A DNA stretch of 64,000 nt from Diadema setosum. Lineage: Eukaryota > Echinodermata > Echinoidea > Diadematoida > Diadematidae. Positions 12,799 through 23,400 of the stretch are shown here, piece after piece. Under the pieces are notes generated by a model. That model had not been told where the DNA came from. It did no database searches and saw nothing but the letters and a program-made list of their open reading frames with translations. The stretch spans positions 11,456,764-11,520,763 of the forward strand of contig NC_092692.1 of NCBI RefSeq assembly GCF_964275005.1, in the 5' to 3' direction. The position numbers were made by a program, and so were the translations under genes. Each line of letters opens with the position of its first letter. The first letter of the stretch is position 1.

Positions 12799-14864
12799 TT
12801 CTTGCTTACAGACAGTTTTTGGAGTCTTGCTGGGAATTTTTGTCTTCTTCAACGTCCAAAAGACAAAGTACCTGCAGATTTTTACCAGCCTCACAAGGTG
12901 GTTAGGTAAGAAATGTCAGTCATTCTTCTAGCCTCATTTCCACTCTAAATACTGCAGACACTGAGGCTAGATTTTGAGTCTTCCGAATTCTTACATAGTG
13001 TACCCCCCCCCCCCATGTCCTTTTTTCTTCTACTGAATGGTGTACAATGTGCTGTGGGATTTTCATCTACCAGTTAGTAGTCAACATGTTTATGTGAACT
13101 AGAGAACCTGAATTTTAAAAAGGAGATCAATTTTGGAAGCATGTACATTGTATTTCTGACCTCTTGGTGTTCTGGCCAATTGTGACATTACCTTTTTATG
13201 TGTCCTGTTCGCAAGCCTGTCTCAGTCAACAGCATGCCAAGATCGCATATTTTACTCAAACACACAATACCACCTAAACAGATCAATAAATCATCAAATG
13301 CCGCAACACAATGAAAACTACATTGCATTGCCTGGTCATTGAGTAGCTCTGTTTCATAGGGGGTTTTTGAGTAAATTCTATTTTCTTTCATAGTGTTGTC
13401 TTCATACATGTAGTCATGCCTACCAGACTTGGACAATAACACCGCTACTGGCCATTTGCTGGAAAAATAATCATAGCTTTGTCACCATATCTGGGAAATT
13501 ACCCCCTGAGGACAGATGATGATAGATAGCACTTTTTCACATGAAGACAGTAGCATTGGCACTACAATGTTTAAAGGGATGATGCAGTATTGGTGGAGAT
13601 GAGAATTTGGCTTTTAACTTTTTGCGAGATACCAAGAAAACACTTATGATATAGTACAGAGCATACCATTTTAAGAGGAGTTCAAAGTTTATTTGATGAA
13701 AATCGGGTTTGGAATGACTGAAACATCCAAAAACAAAGTAAAACAAAGCGATCGTAATAAAGTGTGGGTCCCACACTTTAGTAGAATCGCTCTTTTTTTG
13801 GATATCTCAGCTATTTCAAAACCAATTTTCATCAAATAAACATTGAATTCCTCAAAGAATTACATGCTCTTTCACATTTAATAAGAGGTTTCTCATTATC
13901 TCTCCAAAAAATTTTAGAAACCTGAAATTAGTTCTCAACCAAAACTAAACGATCCCTTTAATGCTCAGTCAACATATCTAGTTTCATTAACAACAACAAC
14001 AAAAGTTTACCAGGAGGAATCGCTACAAATATGCCTAATACCACCTGCATTTTCTCTGCTTTCTCAAACTCCCATTTAATCTACTCTATCTCAGCATTTA
14101 GTGTGATGATCATCTCAGCGCTCATCTACATCAGCTCTGGTAAGTCAGAGGGGAGGCCTGTAATTGTTGGCACCTTTGAGAGCATCCCAAACTTCTTCGG
14201 CATCTGTGTGTACGCCTTCATGTGCCACCACTCCCTACCCACCCTGGTAACACCCGTCCAGCCCAAGAGGCGGCTGAAGTCCTTCCTTCTCGGTGACTAC
14301 ATCCTCATCTTGGCGTTCTACCTTCTCCTCTCCATCACGGCAGTGTTCTCGTTTAAGCAGCAGAGCATCCAGGATATCTACACGCTGAACTTCTTCGGCT
14401 ACGAGGGCAGGCAGGTGCTGCCGTGGGTCCCGCTCCAGTACTTTGTCGCCCTCTTCCCCGTCTTCACGCTCAGCACCAACTTCCCCATCATCGGCATCAC
14501 GCTGCGCAACAACCTGATGGCGCTGTGCCTGCGCCAGAGCCGCACCTATCACTGGACGATCCGACGTCTCGTCTTCCCCGTCCTGGTGCTGGTGCCGCCA
14601 CTCGCGATCGCCTTCGCCACCACCAACGTCTCGCTGCTGGTCGGCATCACCGGCTCCTATGCTGGGGCTGGCATCCAGTACTTCATACCCGTCTTCCTCG
14701 TGTACTACGCCCGGAGGAAAACAGAGCGGACAATGGGCAAGAGATGGGTGCAACACCAGCACATGTCTCCATTCCGCCGTAAGCTCTGGCTAGTGTTGAT
14801 CATGGCCTGGGCAGTGATCTGTATCATCTTTGTAACAGTGGACCACATCCTGACCGGGAAATAG
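2202..14864 (+). CDS. TMEM104: TMEM104-like multi-pass membrane protein, C-terminal two thirds (5' exons lie left of the window)
   Basis: Coding exons are 2202-2289, 12812-12905 and 14095-14864 (TAG at 14862). All junctions are AG/GT and phases agree: the first exon starts with the last base of a split codon and ends on a codon boundary; the second ends with one base that the third completes. The joined product gives about 316 residues of a family usually near 500. Diagnostic stretches are NAYRIYL, FNVQKTKYLQI, STNFPIIGITLRNN and ITGSYAGAGIQY, which match vertebrate TMEM104 in order. About eight hydrophobic segments are visible, and the protein ends in a final membrane span followed by HILTGK. 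The family is placed in the amino acid/auxin permease group; its substrate is not established. Earlier exons encoding the N-terminus were not found in 1-2201. The last exon is clearly GC-richer than its surroundings, as coding DNA here tends to be. Exon calls are mine from sequence, not from transcripts. Confidence 0.9.
2310..2700. repeat. Probable degenerate dispersed repeat with (GTCC/GTCT)-like tract
   Basis: A degenerate tract of TCCGTCC/GTCAGTC words (about 2385-2415) is followed by AT-rich sequence with GGTCATAGGTCGAGGTCA and GTCAAAGGTCAAAGTTCA. Its word composition resembles the head and units of the minisatellite elements at 6236-7143, but I cannot align it convincingly to them. Confidence 0.35.
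2706..3660 (+). repeat. Dispersed repeat with a hairpin head (GCTYACCTGA...CTCAAGTGAGCT), diverged copy
   Basis: Begins with a head that can fold (GCTTACCTGACC, then GGCTCAAGTGAGCT) and ends near GGTCTCTTGTTAAT. It contains blocks on the theme 'CTTGGCAGGTAGCA', 'AGAACCAGAAGTGATAGAGC' and 'GGGCC/GGGACCCC'. These features recur in the same order and orientation in a better-preserved copy at 42361-43403 inside a coilin intron. No coding capacity is seen. Class unknown: it could be a non-autonomous DNA element or a SINE-like unit. Confidence 0.7.
3895..5573 (+). mobile_element. 5'-truncated CR1/L2-like LINE: end of the reverse transcriptase ORF, 3' UTR and (CAATT)n tail
   Basis: An open frame running to a stop at 4459-4461 encodes the typical post-catalytic tail of CR1/L2-clade polyproteins: LYTIRSLKRFNLP, YSEYIRPVLEYGCPVF, QKRACRIILG and LAERRRQLSLEFACRMV. 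The catalytic core is absent, so the copy is 5' truncated; the true LINE part may start only near 4005. A T-rich 3' UTR of about 1.1 kb follows, ending in AATAAAACCTGTT and a pentanucleotide array (CAATT)n at 5531-5573. A short repeat tail instead of poly(A) is characteristic of CR1/L2 elements. It lies in the long TMEM104 intron and is not functional. Confidence 0.8.
5574..6235. other. Intronic DNA without recognised features
   Basis: Only short open frames lacking similarity, and a small (AAAC)n run near 5735-5750. No exon with usable splice sites and matching phase was found for TMEM104. Confidence 0.5.
6236..7143. repeat. Minisatellite-bearing element E1 (CCCCGCC ... GGCGGGG)
   Basis: Starts with a hairpin-capable head (CCCCGCCGAACGAG, then GAGCAGGGG) followed by a GTCCGTCTGTCTG tract, and ends TTCCGGCGGGG. 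Between them are about five tandem units of roughly 140-165 bp. Each unit contains GCTACTCCTTCGCCATTTCT, GATGGCACTAGGTGAGGGCT and runs of TGACCTTTGACC. Related elements lie at 8348-8791 and 9996-10884. About 40 bp after GGCGGGG (ACATATATTGCGCACC...) is also shared between copies, so the true 3' boundary may be slightly further on. Confidence 0.75.
6958..8606. repeat. Tandem segmental duplication, copy 1 (unit about 1.65 kb)
   Basis: Sequence from 6958 to 8606 is repeated almost base for base at 8607-10254. The only difference noticed is a one-base indel in a T run near 7067/8715. The copy includes the tail of element E1, about 1.2 kb of spacer (7144-8347) and the head of element E2. Small open frames inside are therefore duplicated exactly and carry no coding signal. 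Near identity implies a recent event or an assembly artefact. Confidence 0.9.
8348..8791. repeat. Minisatellite-bearing element E2, hybrid of E3 head and E1 tail
   Basis: The head (palindrome CGAACGAGTTCG inside CCCC...GGGG) and GTCCGTCTGTC tract are identical to E3. The tail from 8607 on is identical to E1, including TGCTACATGTACTTCCGG. It has only about two of the long units. This mosaic structure is what unequal crossing-over between E1 and E3 would leave. Confidence 0.8.
8607..10254. repeat. Tandem segmental duplication, copy 2
   Basis: Near-identical to 6958-8606 at an offset of 1648-1649 bp. It begins in the minisatellite units of E2 and ends in the first units of E3, where identity stops (CTACTCC versus CTACTTC at the next unit). 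Confidence 0.9.
9941..11029. mobile_element. Non-autonomous DNA transposon, CAGGGCTGCCAAC ends, carrying element E3
   Basis: The termini CAGGGCTGCCAAC (9941) and GTTGGCAGCCCTG (11017-11029) are perfect inverted repeats. They are flanked on both sides by TAAATT (9935-9940 and 11030-11035), a readable 6-bp target duplication. Subterminal TCTCACTCATTTTG is echoed near the other end. Element E3 (9996-10884) is inserted inside. A copy of the left end is also present at 8293, in duplication copy 1. The superfamily is not certain; there is no transposase. Confidence 0.75.
9996..10884. repeat. Minisatellite-bearing element E3
   Basis: Same head and tail as E1/E2, with about five tandem units of roughly 140-165 bp (GCTACTCCTTCGCCATTTCT theme). 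Nested within the CAGGGCTGCCAAC element. Confidence 0.75.
11136..11450. repeat. Putative TTAA-flanked MITE (AGGTTCTGTTCAC family)
   Basis: Preceded by TTAA at 11132-11135 and followed by TTAA at 11451-11454. The left part (AGGTTCTGTTCACTTTTGGGA ... CTAAAATATAAGGAGATATCAGTATT) is closely matched by 63848-64000 at the right edge of the window. The right terminus is degenerate, so the boundary rests mainly on the TTAA. Confidence 0.5.
11455..12006. repeat. TTAA-flanked MITE (AGGTAGGG ... CCCTACCT)
   Basis: Inverted ends AGGTAGGGAATCCC and GGTATCCCCTACCT sit between TTAA at 11451-11454 and TTAA at 12007-12010, the target duplication used by piggyBac-type transposases. No coding capacity. It directly abuts the preceding TTAA element, sharing one TTAA. 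Confidence 0.7.
12583..12630. repeat. (ATG)n microsatellite
   Basis: An uninterrupted ATG/TGA trinucleotide array ending in degenerate ATAATG. It creates spurious His-rich and Ile-rich open frames on the minus strand. A (TC)n tract at about 12761-12792 provides the pyrimidine run before the 12812 TMEM104 exon. Confidence 0.95.
13575..13957. repeat. Full-length foldback MITE, AGGGAT family, copy 1 (TMEM104 intron)
   Basis: Ends AGGGAT...ATCCCT are flanked by TTAA (13571-13574, 13958-13961). The two halves are nearly complementary along the whole length: TTTATTTGATGAAAATCGG on the left pairs with ATTTTCATCAAATAAA on the right. The arms meet at GTGTGGGTCCCACAC. A second full copy with the same TTAA flanks lies at 59466-59847 and a partial one at 38298-38516. 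Confidence 0.85.
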
Positions 14865-16706
14865 AAAAAAATATTTGGGTTGTTACATTCCCTTGTCATG
14901 ACCTTCCAACATCCAATTTTGTTTTCTGTCCCAAGTTTTTCTTCCCCTTTCTCTGAGCGTTTTCCAGTTGCCTTCTCTGTCATGTGAGGAAAGAGAAGGT
15001 GACAAGGGACATGAAAATCTTACCACAGTCATAGAAACTTCATCTTTAGCAACATGTTATCAGTGCAGTGTAGATAGTCCATACATAATTTTGGGTCTGT
15101 CTTAGTGAGGGCCGTAGGCTTGCCACTACAAATGTATTTGTCTGACAAGTCTTGCATTTGGCAGTGCATAGAATGTACCATAGATAAGAGTGACAAAGAG
15201 TTAAATGTAACACTTGTTCTCAACTCAGAGACCCAATGATATGGATGATTATACACTGTAATGTAGGAAAGCGGAGGCTGACATTGTAGGTAGGCTGTCT
15301 GGTAGTCTGGTAAAATAAACAAAATGCTCTTTTTATCTTTAGAGGATTCTAGAACTGAATTTCCATTCATTTCAGGCACAACTTAACAAGAAAACAGTTA
15401 TCAGCAACACCACAGTAACAAACTGTATTCTAAATCATGGCCATCAAAAACCATCAATAATTGAATGTTTTAGAATGTTGTTGGTTCCACCATTATGTTT
15501 TGTTCATGTACAAATCATATAAACTGGCAGTAGTAAAGATCATGAATGGCATAGTTCAACCACATGTCTGATATGATTTGTTCATTACAATGATCAGATT
15601 TGTCCCAAGAAATTGATGGAGTTCTTGGTCTCCAGGCAGCGTTGGTCTGCAGACTCATGTTTGCATGCAGACATTTGTAATGTCCATGTGACATTTGACT
15701 ACGTCTTGTTCGCGTACAGACATACAGTGTAATCATGGTGTTACACTGTAACTGCACTGAAGCTTTTAATGTGAACAGTACTGAAGCTTGCTAACATTAG
15801 GTTAATAGGTAGCATAATGCAGAAAATGCTTGGTGGCATCACGAAAGTCATGCTTTGCTACAGCTGTTCATGCTAATAAAGGCAAGCAAGAATACCTCTT
15901 TGATAGCTCTTACATTTAGCAGTCTTTAGTATTTCATGTGCAAACCAACTCTTACCAGTTTGTAACCTCATTGAAAGTGCAAATACTTGGTAATGTATTG
16001 ACAATGTATGCTCTAACATTAACATCAATAATCTGTCCATCTACATTAATTGTATGAACTGAGTGAGACTAAAAATGGTTTACGGACAACAAAGAACTTG
16101 TCACCATTGGGGATGGGCAAAGAAAAAAAAAATAAATAAATAAACATTTTTCTGAGTTTTGCCTGCTACAGACAGACTTTAATGCTAAGTTTCATCTGCC
16201 AGAGGCAAGATAATTTTACTCTCATGAAAAAAGATCTTGTGTTGCCTATTCTGTATTACTATTATTCACTTTCAATAGTTCACTGTCAGTGCAAGACCTT
16301 ATAATGTCCATTCAACTGCCACATTCATACTGCTTTTGCAGTGACTTGCTTTTGTTGGTAAATCTGTACTCAAATGTAGCATGCCCCTCTTCTGAAAAAG
16401 TTGATTGTGATTGATATACGCCTTGTGGGTTTATATCAAATATATTGCAGTAACTACTTCAACTATTCTGTGCTGATTTATTCAAAAGTCGTAGTTTGCA
16501 CTTTTTAGGTTTTTTACTGGCTTGTGAATACTAATTCCATTTGTAGATCTCAAGAGGCGCTTGCCTCGAAGAGCTCTACTTTGGCTCTGTTTGTTGAAGT
16601 GAATCAGTGTGAATGTAAGGCCCTTTGAAAGAGGCTAGGATATTGTTGAATAGGAATGCATATTTCTTGGTTGAGTGATTTAGGCATGATTTAGACTAAT
16701 ATAATG

Positions 16707-17530
16707 GTGATAAGGATCCTAGCCAAATGATTGGCTGGGAATAATCGCATAAACAGTCTTTCATTTTTCCTAACATGCCCCGCAGGCATGAGTTTTTACC
16801 ATGACCACCTACTAAATGACTGGAACTAATGTCTGCTCAGAGGTATGCCCATGACTGTGGCATGCTGTGATCGTGCTCACTGCTGTCACAATTGCATACT
16901 TTATCGGTGTGCGCTCATCAGTTACAATTGTGCCCTCAATCACTTACCTACATTACTTGCTGTAAACAACTTTATCACTTACTTGCTGTAAACAACAAGT
17001 TTATGTTCAGTGTGTTTGGAACATTTGCTTCAGACATCTTGGCTATTGAGTAAGTTCTTCATGTAGCTCACTGGTACATGTATTTACCCAAAATGGAAAA
17101 TAGTTCATAAAACTATTTTATAAAACAAATAATGCTCAGGTTTAATTAAGTTTGTGACGTTAGTGGAGATGCATCTCACACTCGGGTATTTACAGTGTTG
17201 TGCATGTTACCATTGTTAATACCCTGAAGTGCACTGCATCTCTACTAAAGACTTCTCACGTGAATATTATTGTATATTATACAATATGTTTAAACATGTT
17301 TATATGGATCCTAGTCAAATGATTGGCTGACAAAGAATCATGTGACAAGTCTTTGATTTTACCCATCATGCCCAGCGGGCATTCATTTTTACCATTGACC
17401 ACCTACTAATGACCGGTACTAACGACCACTCAGAGATACTCGTATGACTGCGGCTTGCAAAAATCATGCTCATTGGCATCACAATTATGTACTTAAGCAA
17501 TGCGCATTCGGTCAGTTAAGCATGCACTCA
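16707..17530. repeat. Pair of diverged direct repeats, about 220 bp each, 0.6 kb apart
   Basis: 16707-16930 and 17307-17530 share the order: GGATCCTAG(C/T)CAAATGATTGGCTG, a CATGCCC(C/A)GC(A/G)GGCAT core, TGACCACCTACTAA, and later CTCA...CACAATT. They look like two old copies of one dispersed or tandem repeat. The core GCCCRGCRGGC is partly palindromic. No open frame is shared. Confidence 0.65.
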
Positions 17531-18636
17531 GTAAAGCATGCATCTTTACTAATACCCTCTCACCTGTGCATTATTTGTTTGATATTAATAGTGATTTTAG
17601 GCACGTTATCATCATGTGCTTTACATGATTGGCTTGAAGCAGAAGATACACACGTAGATGCAAGTAAAGTTTGCAAGAGGTAATGTAAAGGGCAAATGCT
17701 AAAGAGTAGGCTGCTACTGGTACTGTCCTTTGAGCAGTAGAGGGAGGTTTGGCGAAATTTTGTGGAAAATTTTAGGTTTGTATTTTAAAAGGCGTTTGCC
17801 ACAGAGTGAATGCCAGTTGAATTCATCCAGTATGGCGCTCAAAAATAGCCGATAACATTCTTTATTTGGTGCAAATATTATATCAGTTGAAGCTCAACCA
17901 AAGTAAGTTTTTAGTGTAAATTAATTACGGTGTATTAAGAATTAACGAGCAGTTGGTATAGCATACATATAGACAGTAACATCCCTTTTTGGCAGCCTTG
18001 TGTGGAGCATGCAAAAGTAAAGCCATTCATGCCATGGACTGTTCCATATAGTATCTGCTCGTAGTTCATAAGGAAATCCAGTCATACCGTGTTCCTGATC
18101 ATGCACGTAGTTTTGATGTGCATATCTTTTAATCCGTGCTCTATCATTCAAATTGATGTCAATTTTGCATTGAGATGTTCTATTGCAACTGGTTGACAAG
18201 TTGCCCCACATCGACATAAACAAGCATTGAATTAATCAGTGTTAAGAAGTAACCGTGATAGTGTTTGTGCTTCCTTATACACTTTGAAGTGGTATGCTGC
18301 CGATGACTAGCAATTGGTATTTTTTGCCTCTTACACAACTAGATGCTGTGTTGTAATGGACTTTCAGCCAATAATTGGTTTAGGCCACTGTTTTAAGCGT
18401 ATCAATGACTTTCCATGTGTAACTGTATACCACATCATAGAAGTGTGCTGTAATCATTAAGATGCGCAATGTAGATGTATATTATAATGAAAGTATTGTT
18501 ACTGAGAAATCATCTCACTTTGAAATTATGCTTGCCATACAGAGTATCTGTGCACAAAATGATTTACTGTAAACCTCATGCAAGTCAGCATAGCCAAGAC
18601 CATTGAAAGTCTGGTGACTTACGCAAATGTCGACTA

Positions 18637-18825
18637 CAGTGCACTGCTGTTATAACGAACACGGTTATTACAAAATTCTAGTTTACAGCGAAGTAAAAAT
18701 TCAGGTCGCAATACTATCCACTCTATGTACCGGTATTTTGTTGATTTGTTCGGTTATAACAAATTTTCAATATAATGAAAGAGTACAGGCAGTCCAGAGG
18801 ACTTTGTTATAACAGGAGTCCACTG
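18637..18825. repeat. pogo/Tigger-type MITE, copy 1
   Basis: Starts CAGTGCACTGCTGTTATAACG after TA, and ends TTATAACAGGAGTCCACTG. The CAGTNNACTCCYGTTATAACG ends and TA target match the Tigger/pogo group of Tc1/mariner. The interior shares blocks with the copies at 22117, 47725 and 48759 (for example GAAGTAAAAATTCAGG and TTGATTTGTTCGG). Confidence 0.8.
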
Positions 18826-19665
18826 TGCCATGTATCTGGTCAACAAAATCCCAACTTTTTTTTTTTCATACAGCAGTGTATATATAGCAGTATCTCCAGT
18901 CACTGTTAGATGTGATGAATGGATATACTGTTGTAGGATGTTATGATCTTTGGAATGGATAGGAAGGCAAGTTTAGCCATGAGTGTCATAAGTAGTAATT
19001 TTAAGCTAATGTTTTCTCCGGCTCAAACAAATGATCAGGTGTGTTGATATCCTTTCATGCTACTGTATACTGTAAACTACTCTTAAATTTTTGTGAATCG
19101 GAAATTCCCGACGATTTCGTGAGTGGTTAAATTCGCGATCATGGAGTCCTGTACTGAATGGAGATAATGTACACGCGTTCAAAATATCAAAATTTCAGAC
19201 TGCATTTCAACTTTGGTTTGAAAAATCACACCAACATCAGTATCGGAGTGACAATGAAATAAAGAAAATTTTACCAGAGTAAACTTAATTGGCAACAGAT
19301 GTATCTAGATGGCATTGATATTATATTAGGTGCACTGTTTGTTTGCTAGACATAATGCATTCTGCATACCAAAAATGTAGGGTAGAAATGTCTGCATGAC
19401 GGATTTCGAGAAACAAAGGGACATAAAAATGGAGACCTTTTGGCATGGCCTAGGTATACCATTCCACTCGGAGCTCATAATCGAATCGCATTGAGTAAAC
19501 TCCTTATCAACAATTGCAACAATTATTATAAATCATCATTACTGTCGCTGGTGTTATTATTTTTTTTTTTTTTGCACACTTTCCAGTTTTCCTGCAGAAT
19601 GTGGAGCAGTCAGAAACAGCTGACCTTTATGCAGCGCTGGTCAAGAAATATGAGACACATGTGCG

Positions 19666-19703
19666 CACACACACACACACATACACACACACACACACAC
19701 ACA
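19666..19703. repeat. (CA)n microsatellite
   Basis: A GCACACACAC...ACACAC run with one AT interruption. Further dinucleotide arrays: (TG)n at 29812-29836 and at 44014-44041. Confidence 0.95.
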
Positions 19704-19737
19704 TATATCACACATTACGCATTTGACATGATCAGAC

Positions 19738-20463
19738 CAGGGAGGTGTTACAGAGATGGAGTGGCAACTCTTTGTAATTCATGCAAACACATGTTTGGGT
19801 ACAAGGCGTTACAATGGGATGTCTAGCATTCCACTACGCTTTGAGGTCATGCTCGGCACCGCTATAGTTGCAAGACGAAGTTCGGAGACGAAGAACACAT
19901 TTCACCTTTCGTTGAATTACAAGCTTTATTTCACCGCAAAATTTTAAATGAAATACTCGAATTGATTTAAAATAGTTTAGGAAAGAATTCAATATTATAA
20001 ACATGTATTTCTAGTTTCTTCGTAATTCTCAAATCGAAATGAAATGAAAATGAGGCCTTCTTAAAAACCTAATATTTTTCTATAATGCACACATTTCCGC
20101 AGGTTAATTTTCTATCTTTTAATAGGGGATATTTTGATCTTTCAAATAAAGTACTCCGCTAAAGCGTGTTCCAGTGTGTTTTTAAACTATTTGCTGTTAA
20201 AATTGTGAGTTTTACACTGCATTTTGATTCGCTGCTCCAATTCAAGGTACACAAATTCATTGTTGCCATCACATTGAAAGAGAGAGCGAATTGCAGTAGG
20301 AGCAAATATTTCTAGATGTGATAGCGCTAGTCCCGATTATTGATGCTCTCTTTTGTCAAAGCACATGGTTAACACCTGTAGTTGAACGCATAACTTCTTG
20401 GCGGTGCCGCGCATGATTTCAAAGGAGAGCAGTAGTTGTCTCTCCTTCTCTAGCACCTCCCTG
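19738..20463. mobile_element. hAT-like non-autonomous DNA transposon (CAGGGAGGTG ends)
   Basis: Terminal inverted repeats CAGGGAGGTG and CACCTCCCTG continue into imperfect subterminal complementarity (GTCATGCTCGGCACCG against CGGTGCCGCGCATGAT). Flanks are ATCAGAC (19731-19737) and GTCAGAC (20464-20470), a 7-8 bp duplication with one difference. Ends beginning CAGGG and a duplication of this size fit hAT. No transposase frame remains. Confidence 0.75.
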
Positions 20464-23400
20464 GTCAGACTTTACATCAAGAGTATCTGCATACATGTTC
20501 AATTGATTTTTGGGTTTATTGATACCACAGAGAACTGAAACACCTTGCCAATGATGGAACATTCTTGTCTGTTGTTAGCTAAAGAAGCCCGTAACATATG
20601 CAAGCAATGAAGAAATGATATGCCCAGTGAGGATTAAGAACTAAGTCAATATTGGTGATATTTTAACATTTAAACTTCCATTTAACAAGGAATTTCATGA
20701 GAATATTGAACATATAAGCAGCAAATCAGGACTTTGGTGGGTTTGTGCGATTTGACGACTTACGACTTACTTACTTAAATAAATAAATCAAACAAACAAA
20801 CAAACAAACATTGTGCCGACTTAAGTGAGGTTTACTGTATTTGCCTTTTGACGGGATGTTCTTCACAGAATGCCATGAGTGGCTAATTACGTGTGCAGTT
20901 TATATAAAAATTCATTGATTGTTCATGTTTGTTAATGCAGCTGTATACAAGACTCATGTTGTGTAGAGTATGAAATACTGTCAGTAAGAGAATGCACTTT
21001 TACCTATTCAAAATATGTTTTGACTGAGAGTGATTGGATGCAAGGCAACTTAAACTCAAAATCAACTCCATAATTTAGTGGAGTATAATTTGTGACAGCA
21101 AGTAAACAGTAGTGCAAATTTATCAAAATTAGAAACAAAGTGCAAAAGTTAAGGTATGTTCAATTTTGCCCAGATAGAGTACCAGTTATATTAATTGCAC
21201 CAATATGTCAGACAAGGTGACAAAAAAAGTCATCCACAACTGTATTGGTTTGTGCATTGAAGTAGATAGAAATACAGTGTAAGTCTATGATTTTGCAAAG
21301 CCGGTGGTCATTGCCATTCTCCTGAAGAATAATCGATGCTGAAGTTTCTCCAGCTCTGAAATCTTGTATGTGACATTTTCTCTCTCATTTTGATTGAGAG
21401 ACAATGGGAATTTTAACAGTAAAAACCTTCTGTTCAGATCAGTGGAGGATCTGCGTGATATTGGCATTGTCACCTCACTAAATTTCCATATGAATTTTGA
21501 GCAGCTCTCCATTTGGTTTGTATGCCGAAATTCACCACTTATTGTTCTCCTACGAAGAATTTTCTTCAAACCAGTTTTTGGTACATACATGTAGTAAGAG
21601 TAATATGTTTTTGTATTTCTTTGTCGGTGGATACACAGTGTAGGTTCTGTTCATGCCCAGATACTGTATGTGACAAAATAAAAAGATTAGTGAAATTTTT
21701 TGCCTCAAAACAAAGGGAGAGTCAAGCCGGTCAAAGTTTGCTCAGGATGTATTCGCTAAGATCTGGAATCAACAAGCAGCATACATATTGCTGAATGAGT
21801 TATTGAATGCAGTTCAAATCTGATTTGTGTGCAATGTGAATCCCTGCTGATGAAATCCACAATAGCTCGCACAGGTTGAAGAAAGCATCATGTCACTGTA
21901 CTTATACTATTTGTATCATTCGCTTGCTCATATTATGCAGAAAGGGGAGAGTTCCCCAAATACATGCTAGATACCTACATGTATATTTTGTAGAAAACCA
22001 TAATTTCATCTATTCCTATATTTTGTAGAAAAGTGTATCTATCTTCTTTCAAAGCATTCTGTCATGACGTCACAGGACTCCTGTAAATCTACGCCACCAT
22101 GATGTCAGTTACTCTACAGTGGACTCTCGTTATAATGAAGTCCTCAGGACCACCAGTTTTCTTTCATTATATCGAAATTTTGTTCCACCTGAAAAAAAAA
22201 ATGAATAATAAAACGAAGAGCGGATAATGTTGCAGCTTAAATTTTTACTTCATTGGATACCAGAATTTCGTTATATCCATGATCTTTTTAACAGGATTGC
22301 ACTGTATTAAACAACCCCTGCCAACGTATGTATAGACTGTACATATTTTCATATTCTGACCTGGTGACATGTCAATCTAAACCTTGCATAAATTTCCTCA
22401 GCATGGTATCTCAATGTGCAGCATTGTAGGTATTCAGAGAAAGACAGGGAGACAGACTCTTTTCACTGTAATACTCATTTTATTTACATGTGGAGCTCGG
22501 TAGCTACACAGTTTGATATGCACTCCTACACGTATGCTGTACAAATACTATTTACATTACAAGTGGGATTGAATAAATTACGTAATATTTCTGTACAGTA
22601 TTCATATAGAGGGGCATCCTAGACGATTTATATAATGTCACATCATGTACACTTGTAGTACTTAAATCGATAGTTCCATGACTCGTGAAGTCTATTGTGG
22701 ATCTTCAGCAGATGCTGTAAACCGATACTCTGAAAAACCCAAAACATGATACTCTGAACGAGGATGATGACTTTAATAGGAGGCTTAGAAATATGGCAAT
22801 TTCATTCCATTAAGTTCGCCTCTGTAGAATTTATGCATGCTTTCTTCTTTTATTCTGCTTCATTGAGGACCCAGTCATGCATTCTTATGTGAAGATATGT
22901 CATCATCCTTGTTCGTTATGATATATTATGAATTTTTTTAAATGTTCTTATTCCTCATCCTAAGCACCTAAGCACTATAAATTCTAAAACTCTGTAGGCC
23001 TACCCAGAATAACCAATTTATAGATGTTGAAATGCAAAAGTCTAAAAAAATTCATGTGGAGGTGTCCTTTAAACCTCTAAGAATACAGTACTCATGTGTG
23101 TGTGATTGCATTCATTCTCGTATCACTGTGAAACCAATGGAGGAAATGGAGGAAAATGTATCTTGCCAGCGTGCACTTAGAAATAAAGGTCAACCACAAA
23201 GTAAGCAAAAAGAATCATGCTTCACCGAGAGAATGATTTGCAGTATGGTACAATATGTACACGAATGTGCCTATGCCCGTACATGAAAGGAATACAATCC
23301 ATCATGTAAAATTGGTTGTGGTAGTCTCTACCACTGCTTTGAACTCTATTATACATGTACAGCTGTAGTAGATCAGCTGTTTTTACACAGAGAGAAAGTA

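Larger units (their letters stand above)
14865..19662. other. TMEM104 3' UTR/intergenic DNA, left part
   Basis: Presumed 3' UTR begins at 14865. AATAAA words occur at several places (e.g. about 15314, 15873, 16131), so the cleavage site cannot be chosen. Two diverged direct repeats (16707-16930 and 17307-17530) and a pogo-type MITE (18637-18825) are listed separately. A weak TACTGTAAA-like fragment sits near 19065-19150. No coding exon recognised. Confidence 0.5.

Noticed and set aside
14235-14762. 175-codon open frame antisense to the last TMEM104 exon
   Set aside because: It is the shadow of a GC-rich coding exon. The sense frame matches TMEM104; the antisense product is low-complexity and unrecognised.
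21285-21590. 101-codon minus-strand open frame as a possible gene
   Set aside because: No recognisable domain, no flanking exons, base composition like the surrounding intergenic DNA.
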